Positions 51,532-60,013 of a DNA stretch of 64,000 bases are shown one piece after another; within the stretch, counting starts at the first letter, position 1, and the number at the start of each line of letters is the position of its first letter. Source of the stretch: Emergencia timonensis. GTDB lineage: Bacteria > Bacillota > Clostridia > Peptostreptococcales > Anaerovoracaceae. The DNA is taken from positions 434,001 through 498,000 of the forward strand of contig NZ_FLKM01000008.1 of NCBI RefSeq assembly GCF_900086585.1, read 5' to 3'. A program made the translations under genes and the position numbers. The notes below the pieces were generated by a model. That model was not told the DNA's origin. It made no database searches and worked only from the letters and a program-made list of their open reading frames with translations.

Positions 51532-52337
51532 GTTCAAAAGCGATAAGTCTTAAAGCGAGGATCAATAATTATGCGAAAAATCGATCCATAGCTGCCCAGA
51601 CGGTACTTCAGAATTACATGTTTGAGCAGTTCTTGGAAAGGCTGTCGCTATCCGACTATCGCGAGAAATTTGTAATGAAAGGGGGAATGCTGATTGCGGC
51701 AATTGTGGGCCTGGATATCAGATCGACAATGGATTTAGATACCACTTTAAAGAATCTGCCCCTGACTGAAGATAAAATATTGACGGCGGTAGAAGCTATT
51801 TGTGGGATTGATCTTGATGATGGAGTGACTTTTGAGCCTACCTCGATAAAGCCTATTCGTCAGGATGATGTATATGTCGGATACTGTGTAAAAATGAACG
51901 CAATTTACGATACGATCATAACGCCTCTTGCTATAGATGTATCTACGGGAGATATCATAACGCCTTCTGCAGTTGAATACGAATTTACTGGTATTTTTGA
52001 CGATGAAATATGTATCCGTTTATGGGGATATAATATCGAGACGGTTATGGCTGAAAAAGTAGAAACAATATTAAGCCGTGGTGTGTTTACGACCAGGCCG
52101 AGGGACTATTACGACATATATATCCTTGCAACAACACAGAAATATGATAAAGAGCTGTTCATGAAAGCCCTTACGGAAACTGCGGAACATAGAGGCAGTG
52201 CTGAAGCCATTGTTCATGCAAATAAAATTATCTCCCTGATTGCAGATAGTGATGATTTGCAGGAGATTTGGAAGAAATATCAAGACAAGTTCCCTTATGC
52301 AAAGGGAATTTCATATGAGAGCATCATAGAGGAATAA
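51528..52337 (+). CDS. AbiEii-type nucleotidyltransferase toxin
   Basis: A 269-residue protein with the nucleotidyltransferase signature: FVMKGGMLIAAIVG (about 48-61) and STMDLDTTLKNL with D-x-D near residue 71. RPRDYYDIYIL (about 190) is the conserved C-terminal motif. AbiEii proteins halt growth in phage-infected or stressed cells by modifying RNA with nucleotides. It overlaps the antitoxin gene by ATGA. The pair is intact and could serve phage defence or maintenance of the locus. Confidence 0.85.
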   Translation: MSSKAISLKARINNYAKNRSIAAQTVLQNYMFEQFLERLSLSDYREKFVMKGGMLIAAIVGLDIRSTMDLDTTLKNLPLTEDKILTAVEAICGIDLDDGVTFEPTSIKPIRQDDVYVGYCVKMNAIYDTIITPLAIDVSTGDIITPSAVEYEFTGIFDDEICIRLWGYNIETVMAEKVETILSRGVFTTRPRDYYDIYILATTQKYDKELFMKALTETAEHRGSAEAIVHANKIISLIADSDDLQEIWKKYQDKFPYAKGISYESIIEE

Positions 52338-52372
52338 CAAAACAGCAGCAGTGTTTAGCTGCCGCTGTTTGA
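52337..52372 (+). terminator. Hairpin after the AbiE pair
   Basis: AAACAGC-GCAG and CTGC-GCTGTTT pair around TGTTTA. The T-run is short. It lies between convergent abiEii and proC. Confidence 0.5.
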
Positions 52373-52399
52373 GCGAGTAGTAATCGTTGCAATAAAAGC

Positions 52400-53209
52400 T
52401 TACGCCTTCCCGTGAATCTTGTTCTGAATCTGGTCGATGGCGTCGATGACTGCAAACCGGAAGCCGTTCTTTTCCAAAGTTGAAACCCCGACGATTGTCG
52501 TTCCTGCAGGGGAACAGACTGCATCCTTCATCTGTCCGGGATGATCTCCAGATTTGAGGGCCATTTTCCCGGTTCCTGCCAGCATCTGTGCAATCAACTT
52601 ATAGACGACAGGTCTGGTGAGACCGTGTTTGCATCCTGCGTCTCCCAGGGCTTCCATGAACATGGCGACAAAGGCAGGGGTGCAGCCTGCGATGACACCG
52701 CCGATTCCCATGTGATCCCGATCCATCCAGAGGACAAGTCCCAGGTTCTCCAGCAGTTCATGAACAAAAGCTTTCTCTTCTTCTGTCAAAGTGTTTTCTT
52801 CTTCACAGATGAAGATGCCTTCACAGGCAGAAACAGGTGTATTAGGCGCTGTCGCCACATGATGAGCGGACGGCATGATTTCTTCAAGGACATCGTCATA
52901 TGTATTTGCGGCAAGAGAAATGATGATTTTGCCGTGGAGCACGTCCTTGAGAGGAGACATGACACCCTCGACCATATATGGTTTTACACCGATAAAGATT
53001 ACATCACATGTTTCTACGACCTCAAAGGATGTCTTACATGGATGGATGCCATCAGCTGCCGCTTTTCTGCAGAGCTTGTCATAATCGTTTGCACAGGCGT
53101 AAATCTGCTCTGGCTTAATTGCCCCTGAAAGCATGAGACCACGAGCCGTAGCCCCCGCCATATTGCCGTAACCGATAAAACCGATCTTTGCTGTATTTGT
53201 ATTTAGCAT
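52400..53209 (-). CDS. proC: Pyrroline-5-carboxylate reductase ProC
   Basis: A 269-residue ProC with the normal signatures: KIGFIGYGNMAGATARGL at the N terminus, GVKPYMV near residue 75, and DAVCSPAGTTIVGVSTLEKNGFRFAV at the C terminus. It reduces 1-pyrroline-5-carboxylate to proline, or a related imine, with NAD(P)H. It differs from the two P5CR-like proteins of the mutase loci and is closer to the family standard. It lies 26 bp after a GntR-type regulator on the same strand, which suggests regulated, perhaps catabolic, use. Confidence 0.83.
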   Translation of the reverse strand: MLNTNTAKIGFIGYGNMAGATARGLMLSGAIKPEQIYACANDYDKLCRKAAADGIHPCKTSFEVVETCDVIFIGVKPYMVEGVMSPLKDVLHGKIIISLAANTYDDVLEEIMPSAHHVATAPNTPVSACEGIFICEEENTLTEEEKAFVHELLENLGLVLWMDRDHMGIGGVIAGCTPAFVAMFMEALGDAGCKHGLTRPVVYKLIAQMLAGTGKMALKSGDHPGQMKDAVCSPAGTTIVGVSTLEKNGFRFAVIDAIDQIQNKIHGKA

Positions 53210-53235
53210 ATTTAATTCCTCCTTGATATTTTAGT

Positions 53236-53961
53236 TTATTTTCTTAACTTTGCATACATTTCCAGGTCGGCCTGCAGGTGCGCATAAGCGATTCTTCTCG
53301 CTTTTTCACCGTCCCTCGCTCTAAATGCTTCCACAAGTTCTCTGTGCTGCTCCAGGGCATTATCTCTAAAACTCCCTACACGTTCCTTTAGAAGATAATA
53401 AATCGTGTCGATGATCTGCTTGTTAAAAATATCATAATATGCGGTTAACGCGCTGATAACAAGGCTATTTTTTGCTTGCATCCTGATAAATTCATGAAAT
53501 TTGTAATTGGCCGTGTTCAGCGCTGCGGGATCCTCCGCGTTATATTCACATTCTGCCATCAGATGTTCTAATTGCTTAATCCCTTCTTCGTCAATTTTTT
53601 GGGCTGCCAGACATGCTGCCTCTGGTTCAAAGGCGGAGATAAATTCAACCATTTCCTGCTTTGTCGCCAGTTCCAAGCTTGCAGAGAAGTTACCCTGCAT
53701 GGCAATGGTTTCCTTACATTTCACGTAAGTGCCCTGTTTCGTTCTTTCTATGAAACCTTGCGTGTCTAGCTTTTTGTATGCATCTCTTAGGGTTCCCCTG
53801 CTGACATTGAGAATTTTGCAGAATTCATTTTCGTTGGGGAATATGAATCCATCTTCGAATTCCTCACTGGTTATCATCTGCTTTATTTTGTCTGCCAGAT
53901 AGTCTGATTGCGTTTTAAACTGCTCGAAAGCAAGTTTACCTAATAATTCTGTTTTATCCAT
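53236..53961 (-). CDS. GntR/FadR family transcriptional regulator
   Basis: A 241-residue regulator: winged helix with IFPNENEFCKILNVSRGTLRDAYKKLDTQGFIERTKQGTYV (about 41-81; read in two parts) and a C-terminal FCD domain (FEPEAACLAAQKI, NYKFHEFIRMQAKNS, AYAHLQADLEMYAKL). The start at 53961 has GGGAGG 5 nt upstream. It precedes proC by 26 bp and is divergent from a NhaC-type gene across 439 bp. It probably controls itself with proC, and possibly the NhaC gene. Confidence 0.85.
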   Translation of the reverse strand: MDKTELLGKLAFEQFKTQSDYLADKIKQMITSEEFEDGFIFPNENEFCKILNVSRGTLRDAYKKLDTQGFIERTKQGTYVKCKETIAMQGNFSASLELATKQEMVEFISAFEPEAACLAAQKIDEEGIKQLEHLMAECEYNAEDPAALNTANYKFHEFIRMQAKNSLVISALTAYYDIFNKQIIDTIYYLLKERVGSFRDNALEQHRELVEAFRARDGEKARRIAYAHLQADLEMYAKLRK

Positions 53962-54400
53962 GTATTCCTCCCTATAAGACAAACACGTATGACGATCCTA
54001 ATTCGTAATTATTATATCTACTAACCAATTTGTCGTCAAGACACTTTTAGTCAGATGTCTAACAAGTAGAAATATTTCCCAAAATTAACCGCTTATTTTT
54101 GCAGAATAAAAATGATAAAATAGAGTCAGGATTGAATGCGTTTCATCAGGTAATAGGCCATTTACAGGCTTTGAAACCCTATTGTTAACGTTTTATCAAG
54201 GAGGCCTTGACGAAATGCGAATTGTCAGAGAATAAATTTTGGGATATTATGTTGTTAAACAACATGCATGTTGAATATTTGGACACAGCGAGTGTCCAAA
54301 TTGTATCAGGCCGATTAGGCTGACGATGTTTCTTTTTCAGACAGATCAAAGGAATTATACAAGCACTCTTTGATAAAACGGTTATTAATTAGGAGGAAAA
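53962..54400. other. 439-bp divergent region with a structured leader and six-codon frame before NhaC
   Basis: No full gene. Towards NhaC it contains AAGGAGG followed 8 nt later by ATG-CGA-ATT-GTC-AGA-GAA-TAA (54215-54235), the perfect 14-bp palindrome CAACATGCATGTTG (54260-54273), and a hairpin TTTGGACAC/GTGTCCAAA (about 54278-54300). It looks like a leader that could attenuate NhaC expression. Confidence 0.5.
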
Positions 54401-55801
54401 ATGGACAAGAAGAAAATTAAAGCTCCATCCTTTATTCAAGCTTTAGTGATATTGCTGGTGGTAGTTGCAATATTAATGCTGAGCGTCACTTTATTAGACG
54501 TATCTATTCAGATCGCATTGCTATTTTCAATCATTATCGCATCCTGTTTTGCGATATTCTTAGGCTACAAATGGGATGACGTTCAAAAAATGATGATGGA
54601 CGGCGTTATGAGTATGCTGATCGCAACATTTATATTGATGCTGATCGGCGCAGTTATCGCTACATGGATTGCGTCCGGCACCATTCCGTACATCATTTAC
54701 CTGGGATTAAAACTGATATCCCCGAAATTCTTTTTACTCTGTGCATGCCTGGCAGCAGCATTCATGTCCATGGCGTGCGGCAGTTCCTGGTCATCAGCCG
54801 GGACAGTGGGTATCGCATTTATGGGTATCGGCGCAGGCCTGGGAATCAATCCGGCTATGACAGCAGGCGCTATCGTATCCGGTGCATATTTTGGTGACAA
54901 ACAGTCCCCATTCTCAGATACGACGAACTTAGCATCAGCTATGGCGGGCACGACATTGTTTGAACATATGAGCTCCATGCTTTGGACGACAACACCGGCT
55001 CTGGTTATTTCTCTGATCCTGTACACAGTTTTAGGATTTACCAGTGCAAGCGGCGGTGCGGTTGATACGACGACAGCGGATTTGTACATAGATAATCTGT
55101 CAGCACACTTCAACCTTTCACCGGTATGCCTGATTCCAGTCGTTGTACTGATCGTAGTTATCGTTAAAAAAGCGCCGGCAATTCCGGGACTTGTGGTATC
55201 AGCCCTTCTTGGCGCTGTGATGGCAGTCATCTTCCAGGGCAGCAACCCAATCGACGTTGCAAACCTGATGTACGACGGATTCACCATCGACACAGGTGTT
55301 GAGCAGATCGACTCCCTGCTGAACAGAGGTGGAATTTCCAGCATGCTGTGGACAGTAGCCCTTTACTTCATGGCCTGCATCCTGGGCAACATTCTCGACG
55401 TTACGGGCATTCTGAGAACGGTTCTTTCAAAGATTGCAGCGATTACAAAGAGAGCAAGCACACTGATCACTTCAACCTTAGTTTCCTCCTTCGTAATGTG
55501 CGGACTGACAGGATCACTGGAAAGCTCTATGCTGATCACTTCAAAACTTTTTGGGCCTGCATATGACGACCTGAACATCGACAGAAAAGTTTTATCGAGA
55601 AGCTTGGAGGACACGGGAACCATGTGTGCGGCACTCATTCCTTGGAACTCAAACGGTATCTTTATGGCGACGACCTTAGGTGTTGCGACTGTACAGTATA
55701 TCCCATATGCATTCCTCGGATTAATTACGCCAGTCGTTGCAATCGCATTTGCATTCCTCGGCATCGGTGTATTCTACAAAAAAGATAAAAAGGCTGCATA
55801 A
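54401..55801 (+). CDS. NhaC family Na+/H+ antiporter, copy 2
   Basis: A 466-residue membrane protein of the NhaC family (CGSSWSSAGTVGIAFMGIGAGLG at about 126-148, split as CGSSWSSAGTVG and IAFMGIGAGLG; GAYFGDKQSPFSDTTNLAS at about 165-183). The C terminus is lysine-rich. AGGAGG lies 6 nt before the ATG. It may exchange Na+ for H+, or for an organic anion as in MleN. The long structured leader suggests regulated expression, unlike copy 1, which closes an operon. Confidence 0.85.
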   Translation: MDKKKIKAPSFIQALVILLVVVAILMLSVTLLDVSIQIALLFSIIIASCFAIFLGYKWDDVQKMMMDGVMSMLIATFILMLIGAVIATWIASGTIPYIIYLGLKLISPKFFLLCACLAAAFMSMACGSSWSSAGTVGIAFMGIGAGLGINPAMTAGAIVSGAYFGDKQSPFSDTTNLASAMAGTTLFEHMSSMLWTTTPALVISLILYTVLGFTSASGGAVDTTTADLYIDNLSAHFNLSPVCLIPVVVLIVVIVKKAPAIPGLVVSALLGAVMAVIFQGSNPIDVANLMYDGFTIDTGVEQIDSLLNRGGISSMLWTVALYFMACILGNILDVTGILRTVLSKIAAITKRASTLITSTLVSSFVMCGLTGSLESSMLITSKLFGPAYDDLNIDRKVLSRSLEDTGTMCAALIPWNSNGIFMATTLGVATVQYIPYAFLGLITPVVAIAFAFLGIGVFYKKDKKAA

Positions 55802-55818
55802 TAAATAATAAACAGCGA

Positions 55819-55851
55819 CAAAAACATCTCTTCCTTTTGGAGATGTTTTTG
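55819..55851 (+). terminator. Terminator after the second NhaC gene
   Basis: AAAAACATCTC and GAGATGTTTTT form an 11-bp stem with an 8- to 9-nt loop, ending in TTTTTG. Confidence 0.8.
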
Positions 55852-55854
55852 TGG

Positions 55855-55884
55855 TTGTCAGGGCACCATAAGGGGAGATATAAT
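55855..55884 (+). promoter_or_regulatory. Promoter of the LysR gene at 55931
   Basis: TTGTCA (55855-55860) and TATAAT (55879-55884) with an 18-bp spacer. Confidence 0.65.
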
Positions 55885-55930
55885 TGGTTTAGAGCAGTAT
55901 CGATATTTGACGTAAGACAGGAGATAACTT

Positions 55931-56812
55931 ATGGATATGGTAAAATACGAGATATTTTTAGATATCATTGAGAGAGGCAGCTACAGCAAAGCATGTGAAG
56001 ACCTGGGATATTCGCTTTCAGGAATTTCCAAGATGATGAAAAGTATGGAGGAGGAAATAGACATTCCTCTGATTACCAGAACAAATAAGGGCATCAGTCT
56101 GACCCCGGATGGAGAAAAAGTGCTGCCCCTAATCAGACAGCTGATCAACTACAAGGAAGTCATAGAAGAAGAATTCGCCCTGATCAGAGGCGTTGAAACC
56201 GGTAAGATCAGGATTGGCTGCTTTCCTACCGTATCCTTTGCCTGGATTTCTACTTTAATTGCTATTTTTAAAGACAACCACCCCAATATAGCCATTGAAG
56301 TCATTGAAGAAAATGGTATAAAGAACCTTGAGCAATGGCTGAATCAGGGAATCATCGATATCGGGGTATTCAGCAAGCAGCCCTATCACAATTACGATTG
56401 GGCTGGTGTGAGGGAAGATCATTATGTAGCATTATTCCATAAGGAACACAGGCTTGCAGCTCTTGAACAGGTGCCTGTTAAACAACTGTTTGACGAGGAT
56501 CTGGTTCTCTTTAAATCTCATGAAGGCATCGATCAGGATGTGGTAAAAGTCATGGAATATGTGGAAATGGATAAGGTGCCGAAGTATACATCCAATTCAG
56601 ACTTTACTGTCATTCGCCTGACGGAACAACTGGGATTTGTAGCACTGATTCCTGAGTTGATTGCAAAAATCGCAGTTAATTTCTTTGATGTGACCTATCG
56701 GCCTATCGACGTAAATGTATCGAGAGAGCTGGGGTTTGCCGTGAGAGATGTCAAACGCGTTTCTCCTGCGGTGAGACAGCTGCTAAAGTATGTGAAAGAA
56801 GAAAAGTTTTAA
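55931..56812 (+). CDS. LysR family transcriptional regulator
   Basis: A 293-residue LysR protein: winged helix (YEIFLDIIERGSYSKACEDLGYSLSGISKMMKSMEEEI) and effector domain (IRIGCFPTVSFAWISTLIAIF, IDIGVFSKQPYHNYDWAGV). It belongs to the same subfamily as the regulators at 37610 and 63788, which share the N-terminal pattern KYE-LL--V/I--G and the FSR/KxxYHxxDW stretch with the first. A nested hairpin terminator follows. Its target may be the upstream NhaC gene or the downstream NSS transporter. Confidence 0.86.
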   Translation: MDMVKYEIFLDIIERGSYSKACEDLGYSLSGISKMMKSMEEEIDIPLITRTNKGISLTPDGEKVLPLIRQLINYKEVIEEEFALIRGVETGKIRIGCFPTVSFAWISTLIAIFKDNHPNIAIEVIEENGIKNLEQWLNQGIIDIGVFSKQPYHNYDWAGVREDHYVALFHKEHRLAALEQVPVKQLFDEDLVLFKSHEGIDQDVVKVMEYVEMDKVPKYTSNSDFTVIRLTEQLGFVALIPELIAKIAVNFFDVTYRPIDVNVSRELGFAVRDVKRVSPAVRQLLKYVKEEKF

Positions 56813-56829
56813 ATAGATAGTTTGAACAG

Positions 56830-56884
56830 AGCCGCACGGTTGAATTCCTGACAGCACGTCAGGGAACGCAGCCATGCGGCTTTT
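56830..56884 (+). terminator. Nested hairpin terminator after the LysR gene
   Basis: AGCCGCA (56830-56836) and TGCGGCT (56875-56881) enclose a second stem TTCCTGAC/GTCAGGGAA and are followed by TTTG. Confidence 0.65.
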
Positions 56885-57036
56885 GATATGTTGGATCTGT
56901 TGTCATCTTGTGCTTCCACATCACATGCAAAATTTGAATAAGTAAAATTGAAAGCTGGCATGAAAAAAATGACAAAGGACTGAAATATCTGATTTTTTCA
57001 TGTATTTTTGCCTACCTGTTGTAGATGCTTTAACTT

Positions 57037-57102
57037 ATTCCATTATGGAATGAATTTAATAAGGTATATTCATTTTACAACGTATTTATCATCCGATAAA
57101 CT
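57037..57102 (+). promoter_or_regulatory. Promoter of the third NSS transporter with upstream palindrome
   Basis: TTTACA (57074-57079) and TAAACT (57097-57102) with a 17-bp spacer. The promoter core and the flanks TATATTCATTTTACA and TTACAAAAGAA recur at 59946-59992. The 15-bp palindrome at 57037-57051 is a candidate LysR site. Confidence 0.65.
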
Positions 57103-57147
57103 GGTTACAAAAGAAGCTATTGCGGTGTTATATTTTGGAGGTACATT

Positions 57148-58485
57148 ATGTCAAGCCAAGCAGTTCCCGCCCTGGAGTCGCGGGACAATTTCAGCAGCCA
57201 GTTTGGTACGATGATGTCAATGGCGGGTCTTGCCATTGGTCTCGGTAACTGCTGGCGATTCCCCTATCTGTGTGCGCAGTGGGGTGGCGGTCCGTTCTTA
57301 TTTGCCTATTTATTAGTTGTGATTCTCCTTGTCATTCCATTTCTAATTGTTGAAATCGGTATGGGAAAAGGACATGGAAAGGGGGTTGCCGATTGTTATG
57401 AAGCATCCTGGCGCAATCGTCCCTTCTCCATGATTTTCGGAAACTTCTTTGCAGCTGAAAATTGGGTGCAGAATTTCTTTGTTGTCGGCCTTGGATCGAC
57501 CCTGCTTTATATGCTCTATTCTGCGATAACCACAAAATGGGACGACATTCCTGCAGATCAAATCTATGGCGAATTCAAAGGCAATACAGCGCTCTGTGTC
57601 ATTTTGTTTCTAGTCGTCATTGTGATGATTGCGATTGTCGCTTTCCGCGGAGTCAGCAAAGGAATTGAAAAAATCAGCTCAATCGTAATTCCGTTAATGT
57701 TAGTCATCTTTATCCTGGTGTTTGTTCTGGTCTGTATTACGACGCCTAATATTACTACAGGACTCAACTATTATTTGAATCCTAATTTTGGTAAACTGAA
57801 AAGTCCACAGCTTTGGAGCGACGCTTTGGTACAGGCATTGTTTTCTACCGGCGCAGGCCCCGGACCTGTCCTCGTCTATGGGAGCCATATCGCAAAGCAT
57901 CGTGAGTCCACTATGATGGGGATTTCCCTGGGACTCATGGATACCATGGCCGGCGTTCTAGCGGGCCTTGCAATCATCCCCGCGTGCGTTGCTATGGGAA
58001 TCGACCCCCAGTCAGGCTCCAATCTGATTTTCCTGGTATTCCCGACGGTCTGTTCAAAAATCCCCTTTGGGGCAGTGATCGGGGTGCTATTGTTCTTCGG
58101 AATCTTCTGTGCAGGTGTCACTTCCATGATCTCTAATCAGGAGTGTGCAATTACGACTTTCTCGGATTCACTCAAGAAAGCGCGTACCAAGGTAATTCCT
58201 TTTGTCATTGCCGCCACAGTTATCTTCGGCCTGCTGGACATTCTAAATGTAAAAGCAGATGCCTTCTTCCAGTACATGGCAGGGGACCTGACCTTCCTGC
58301 CGGGGGCTATGATGGGTTCGATTACATACGTATATGCCTTTGGGGTAAAACGCGTTCGTACAGAATTTCTCAACCCGACAGCGAAGGTAAAACTTGGACG
58401 CTGGTTTGATCGTTGGGTACAGTTTGTCGTAGTACCGATTTTCATATTCTTCTGCGCCAGATCGTTTATCATGCTGTTCATTTAA
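57148..58485 (+). CDS. NSS family Na+-dependent amino acid transporter, copy 3
   Basis: A 445-residue NSS protein (MMSMAGLAIGLGNCWRFPYLC at about 22-42, one residue over TM1; FSTGAGPGPVLVYGSHI at TM6). It starts directly with a short cytosolic segment and lacks the extra N-terminal helix of copies 1 and 2; instead a MetS-like small membrane protein is encoded 16 bp downstream. GGAGG lies 8 nt before the ATG. Its promoter matches that of the IlvD/racemase/AspDH operon at 60014, so it should import the substrate of those enzymes. Confidence 0.87.
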   Translation: MSSQAVPALESRDNFSSQFGTMMSMAGLAIGLGNCWRFPYLCAQWGGGPFLFAYLLVVILLVIPFLIVEIGMGKGHGKGVADCYEASWRNRPFSMIFGNFFAAENWVQNFFVVGLGSTLLYMLYSAITTKWDDIPADQIYGEFKGNTALCVILFLVVIVMIAIVAFRGVSKGIEKISSIVIPLMLVIFILVFVLVCITTPNITTGLNYYLNPNFGKLKSPQLWSDALVQALFSTGAGPGPVLVYGSHIAKHRESTMMGISLGLMDTMAGVLAGLAIIPACVAMGIDPQSGSNLIFLVFPTVCSKIPFGAVIGVLLFFGIFCAGVTSMISNQECAITTFSDSLKKARTKVIPFVIAATVIFGLLDILNVKADAFFQYMAGDLTFLPGAMMGSITYVYAFGVKRVRTEFLNPTAKVKLGRWFDRWVQFVVVPIFIFFCARSFIMLFI

Positions 58486-58501
58486 CAGAAAGGAGAAAAC
58501 C

Positions 58502-58645
58502 ATGCAACCTGGAGCTATTGTCATTCTCATATTTATCATTGTGCTGCTCTTTGTAACCATTTTCTGTGTTAGAAAAAGTATTTCCGATGATAGGGAGGTA
58601 CAGAAAGAGTACCAGAAAAAACAGTCGGATCTGCACAATCACTGA
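58502..58645 (+). CDS. MetS-like small subunit of an NSS transporter
   Basis: A 47-residue protein with one membrane helix (AIVILIFIIVLLFVTIFCV, residues 5-23) and a charged cytosolic tail (RKSISDDREVQKEYQKKQ). Small proteins of this kind are encoded next to MetP-type NSS methionine/alanine transporters and are needed for activity. AAAGGAG lies 7 nt before the ATG, and the gene follows the transporter by 16 bp. A strong terminator follows at 58658-58697. Confidence 0.8.
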   Translation: MQPGAIVILIFIIVLLFVTIFCVRKSISDDREVQKEYQKKQSDLHNH

Positions 58646-58657
58646 GCCAATTTCTAT

Positions 58658-58697
58658 AAACGCCGCATGTCTGAAAATGAAACATGCGGCGTTTTTT
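58658..58697 (+). terminator. Terminator of the NSS/MetS-like unit
   Basis: CGCCGCATGT (58661-58670) and ACATGCGGCG (58682-58691), flanked by AAA and TTTTTT. Confidence 0.82.
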
Positions 58698-58890
58698 ATA
58701 ACATAGGAAATATCGTCCGAAGGACGTATTTCCGTATGTTTCATCGTTCGCTTTGCTCACTCCTCCAGTCGCTAATGCTCCTTTCGCTGTCCGTTTCGCC
58801 TAGCCAGCTAAAGCTGGGGCGAAAAGGCAAAGAACGTACCTTACGAAGCGTCGCCCCTTGCGGGCGACATGTGGAAATAGAAATCTTTGA
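58687..58890 (-). repeat. Modular intergenic repeat, copy B (longest)
   Basis: Beginning at the terminator it reads TTATAACATAGGAAATATCG, the hairpin CGTCCGAAGGACG, a segment rich in TCGCT, CCAGCTAAAGCTGG (58804-58817), and the hairpin GTCGCCCCTTGCGGGCGAC (58850-58868). Its reverse complement matches copy C over about 125 bp and the outer modules of copy A. Confidence 0.75.
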
Positions 58891-58914
58891 TTCCGTCATT
58901 TCCACGTTTTTTAT

Positions 58915-59787
58915 TTACATATTTTTTGCTGTCTGCTCTGCCAGTTTTACGAATTCTTTTGCTGCGGGCGAGGCATGTTTGAAGGAACGAAGACAGATTC
59001 CGATCACTCGATATAAATCTTCTGCAAACTCTTTTGCAATGGCACCGTCGGGAAGCTTTGTAAGTTGCAGAGTCGATGTGACGTATACACCCAGATTCTC
59101 TTTAGCCATGGCGATACCGGCTGCATCGCTGGCGGTGTGAAAGGTGATATGGGGCGTAAATGGATATTCTCTCATGATTTGGTTCACAATGTCATCGCAC
59201 CCGTCCATAGGCATGATGAAATCACAGCCATTAAGCTTTTTTACGGGTATTTTGTCGTGAGCAGCGAGGGGATGATCGTGACTCATGATGACACAATAGG
59301 TATCGTGAAATAGCGGACGAAACTCATACTTGTTAGGCGTAGGCGGACTCATAAAGGCTAAGTCCAGGTTGCCGTTTATAAGACTATGAGCCAAGTCAGA
59401 GTGGGAATACTCCTGCACAGAGATATTGATCTTGGAATAGGCGCGACAGAACTTTGCAATTAGAGCAGGAACAGAGGACAGCAGCGTAGAGTTATAAGCG
59501 CCAATATGAATAGACCCAGAAAGTAAGCCGTTGATGGCATCAACCGTTTCCTGAAAATCGTTGGAGTTTTTAATAATCTGTCTGCAATAATAAAGGAGCT
59601 GTTCTCCCTCGTCCGTAGTCCTGATAGCATCTTTACTTCTGATTAAAAGGGGAAACCCGACCTCTTTTTCCAGAGAATCGAGCATATGGCTGATTCCTGG
59701 TTGGGAGTACCCCATAGACTGCGCTGCTTTCGTGATGCTTTTCATTTCTACGACTTTGATAAATGCCTGATATTTTATAAGATTCAT
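58915..59787 (-). CDS. LysR family transcriptional regulator
   Basis: A 290-residue LysR protein of a different subfamily from the others here: winged helix (YQAFIKVVEMKSITKAAQSMGYSQPGISHMLDSLEKEVG) and effector domain (IHIGAYNSTLLSSVPALIAKF, LDLAFMSPPT). GGAGGG precedes the ATG. It is divergent from the IlvD/racemase/AspDH operon, and the same promoter core drives the NSS/MetS-like unit on its other side, so it probably regulates both. Confidence 0.86.
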   Translation of the reverse strand: MNLIKYQAFIKVVEMKSITKAAQSMGYSQPGISHMLDSLEKEVGFPLLIRSKDAIRTTDEGEQLLYYCRQIIKNSNDFQETVDAINGLLSGSIHIGAYNSTLLSSVPALIAKFCRAYSKINISVQEYSHSDLAHSLINGNLDLAFMSPPTPNKYEFRPLFHDTYCVIMSHDHPLAAHDKIPVKKLNGCDFIMPMDGCDDIVNQIMREYPFTPHITFHTASDAAGIAMAKENLGVYVTSTLQLTKLPDGAIAKEFAEDLYRVIGICLRSFKHASPAAKEFVKLAEQTAKNM

Positions 59788-59945
59788 GGACCCTCCTTAT
59801 CTCATTCAAGATTGGAATAAATTATATTGATTTATGGAATGGTGAGGAGATAAAACACTTGAAAGCGCCAGTGTTTTTCCCGATGAAACCCCTTCTCCTG
59901 AGAAAGATCTTCTTCATTCACTACTTGAATAAATAACATATGATA

Positions 59946-59992
59946 TATTCATTTTACACCTTTATATTCCCGTTGTAAACTGATTACAAAAG
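59946..59992 (+). promoter_or_regulatory. Promoter of the second IlvD operon
   Basis: TTTACA (59953-59958) and TAAACT (59976-59981) with a 17-bp spacer. TATATTCATTTTACA before it and TTACAAAAGAA after it are shared with the promoter at 57074. Confidence 0.68.
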
Positions 59993-60013
59993 AACGGTAG
60001 AAAGGTAATCAAA

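Larger units (their letters stand above)
56813..57147. other. 335-bp gap before the third NSS transporter
   Basis: It holds the terminator of the LysR gene (56830-56884), a perfect 15-bp palindrome ATTCCATTATGGAAT (57037-57051) and the TTTACA-N17-TAAACT promoter (57074-57102). Nothing else is recognised. Confidence 0.6.
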
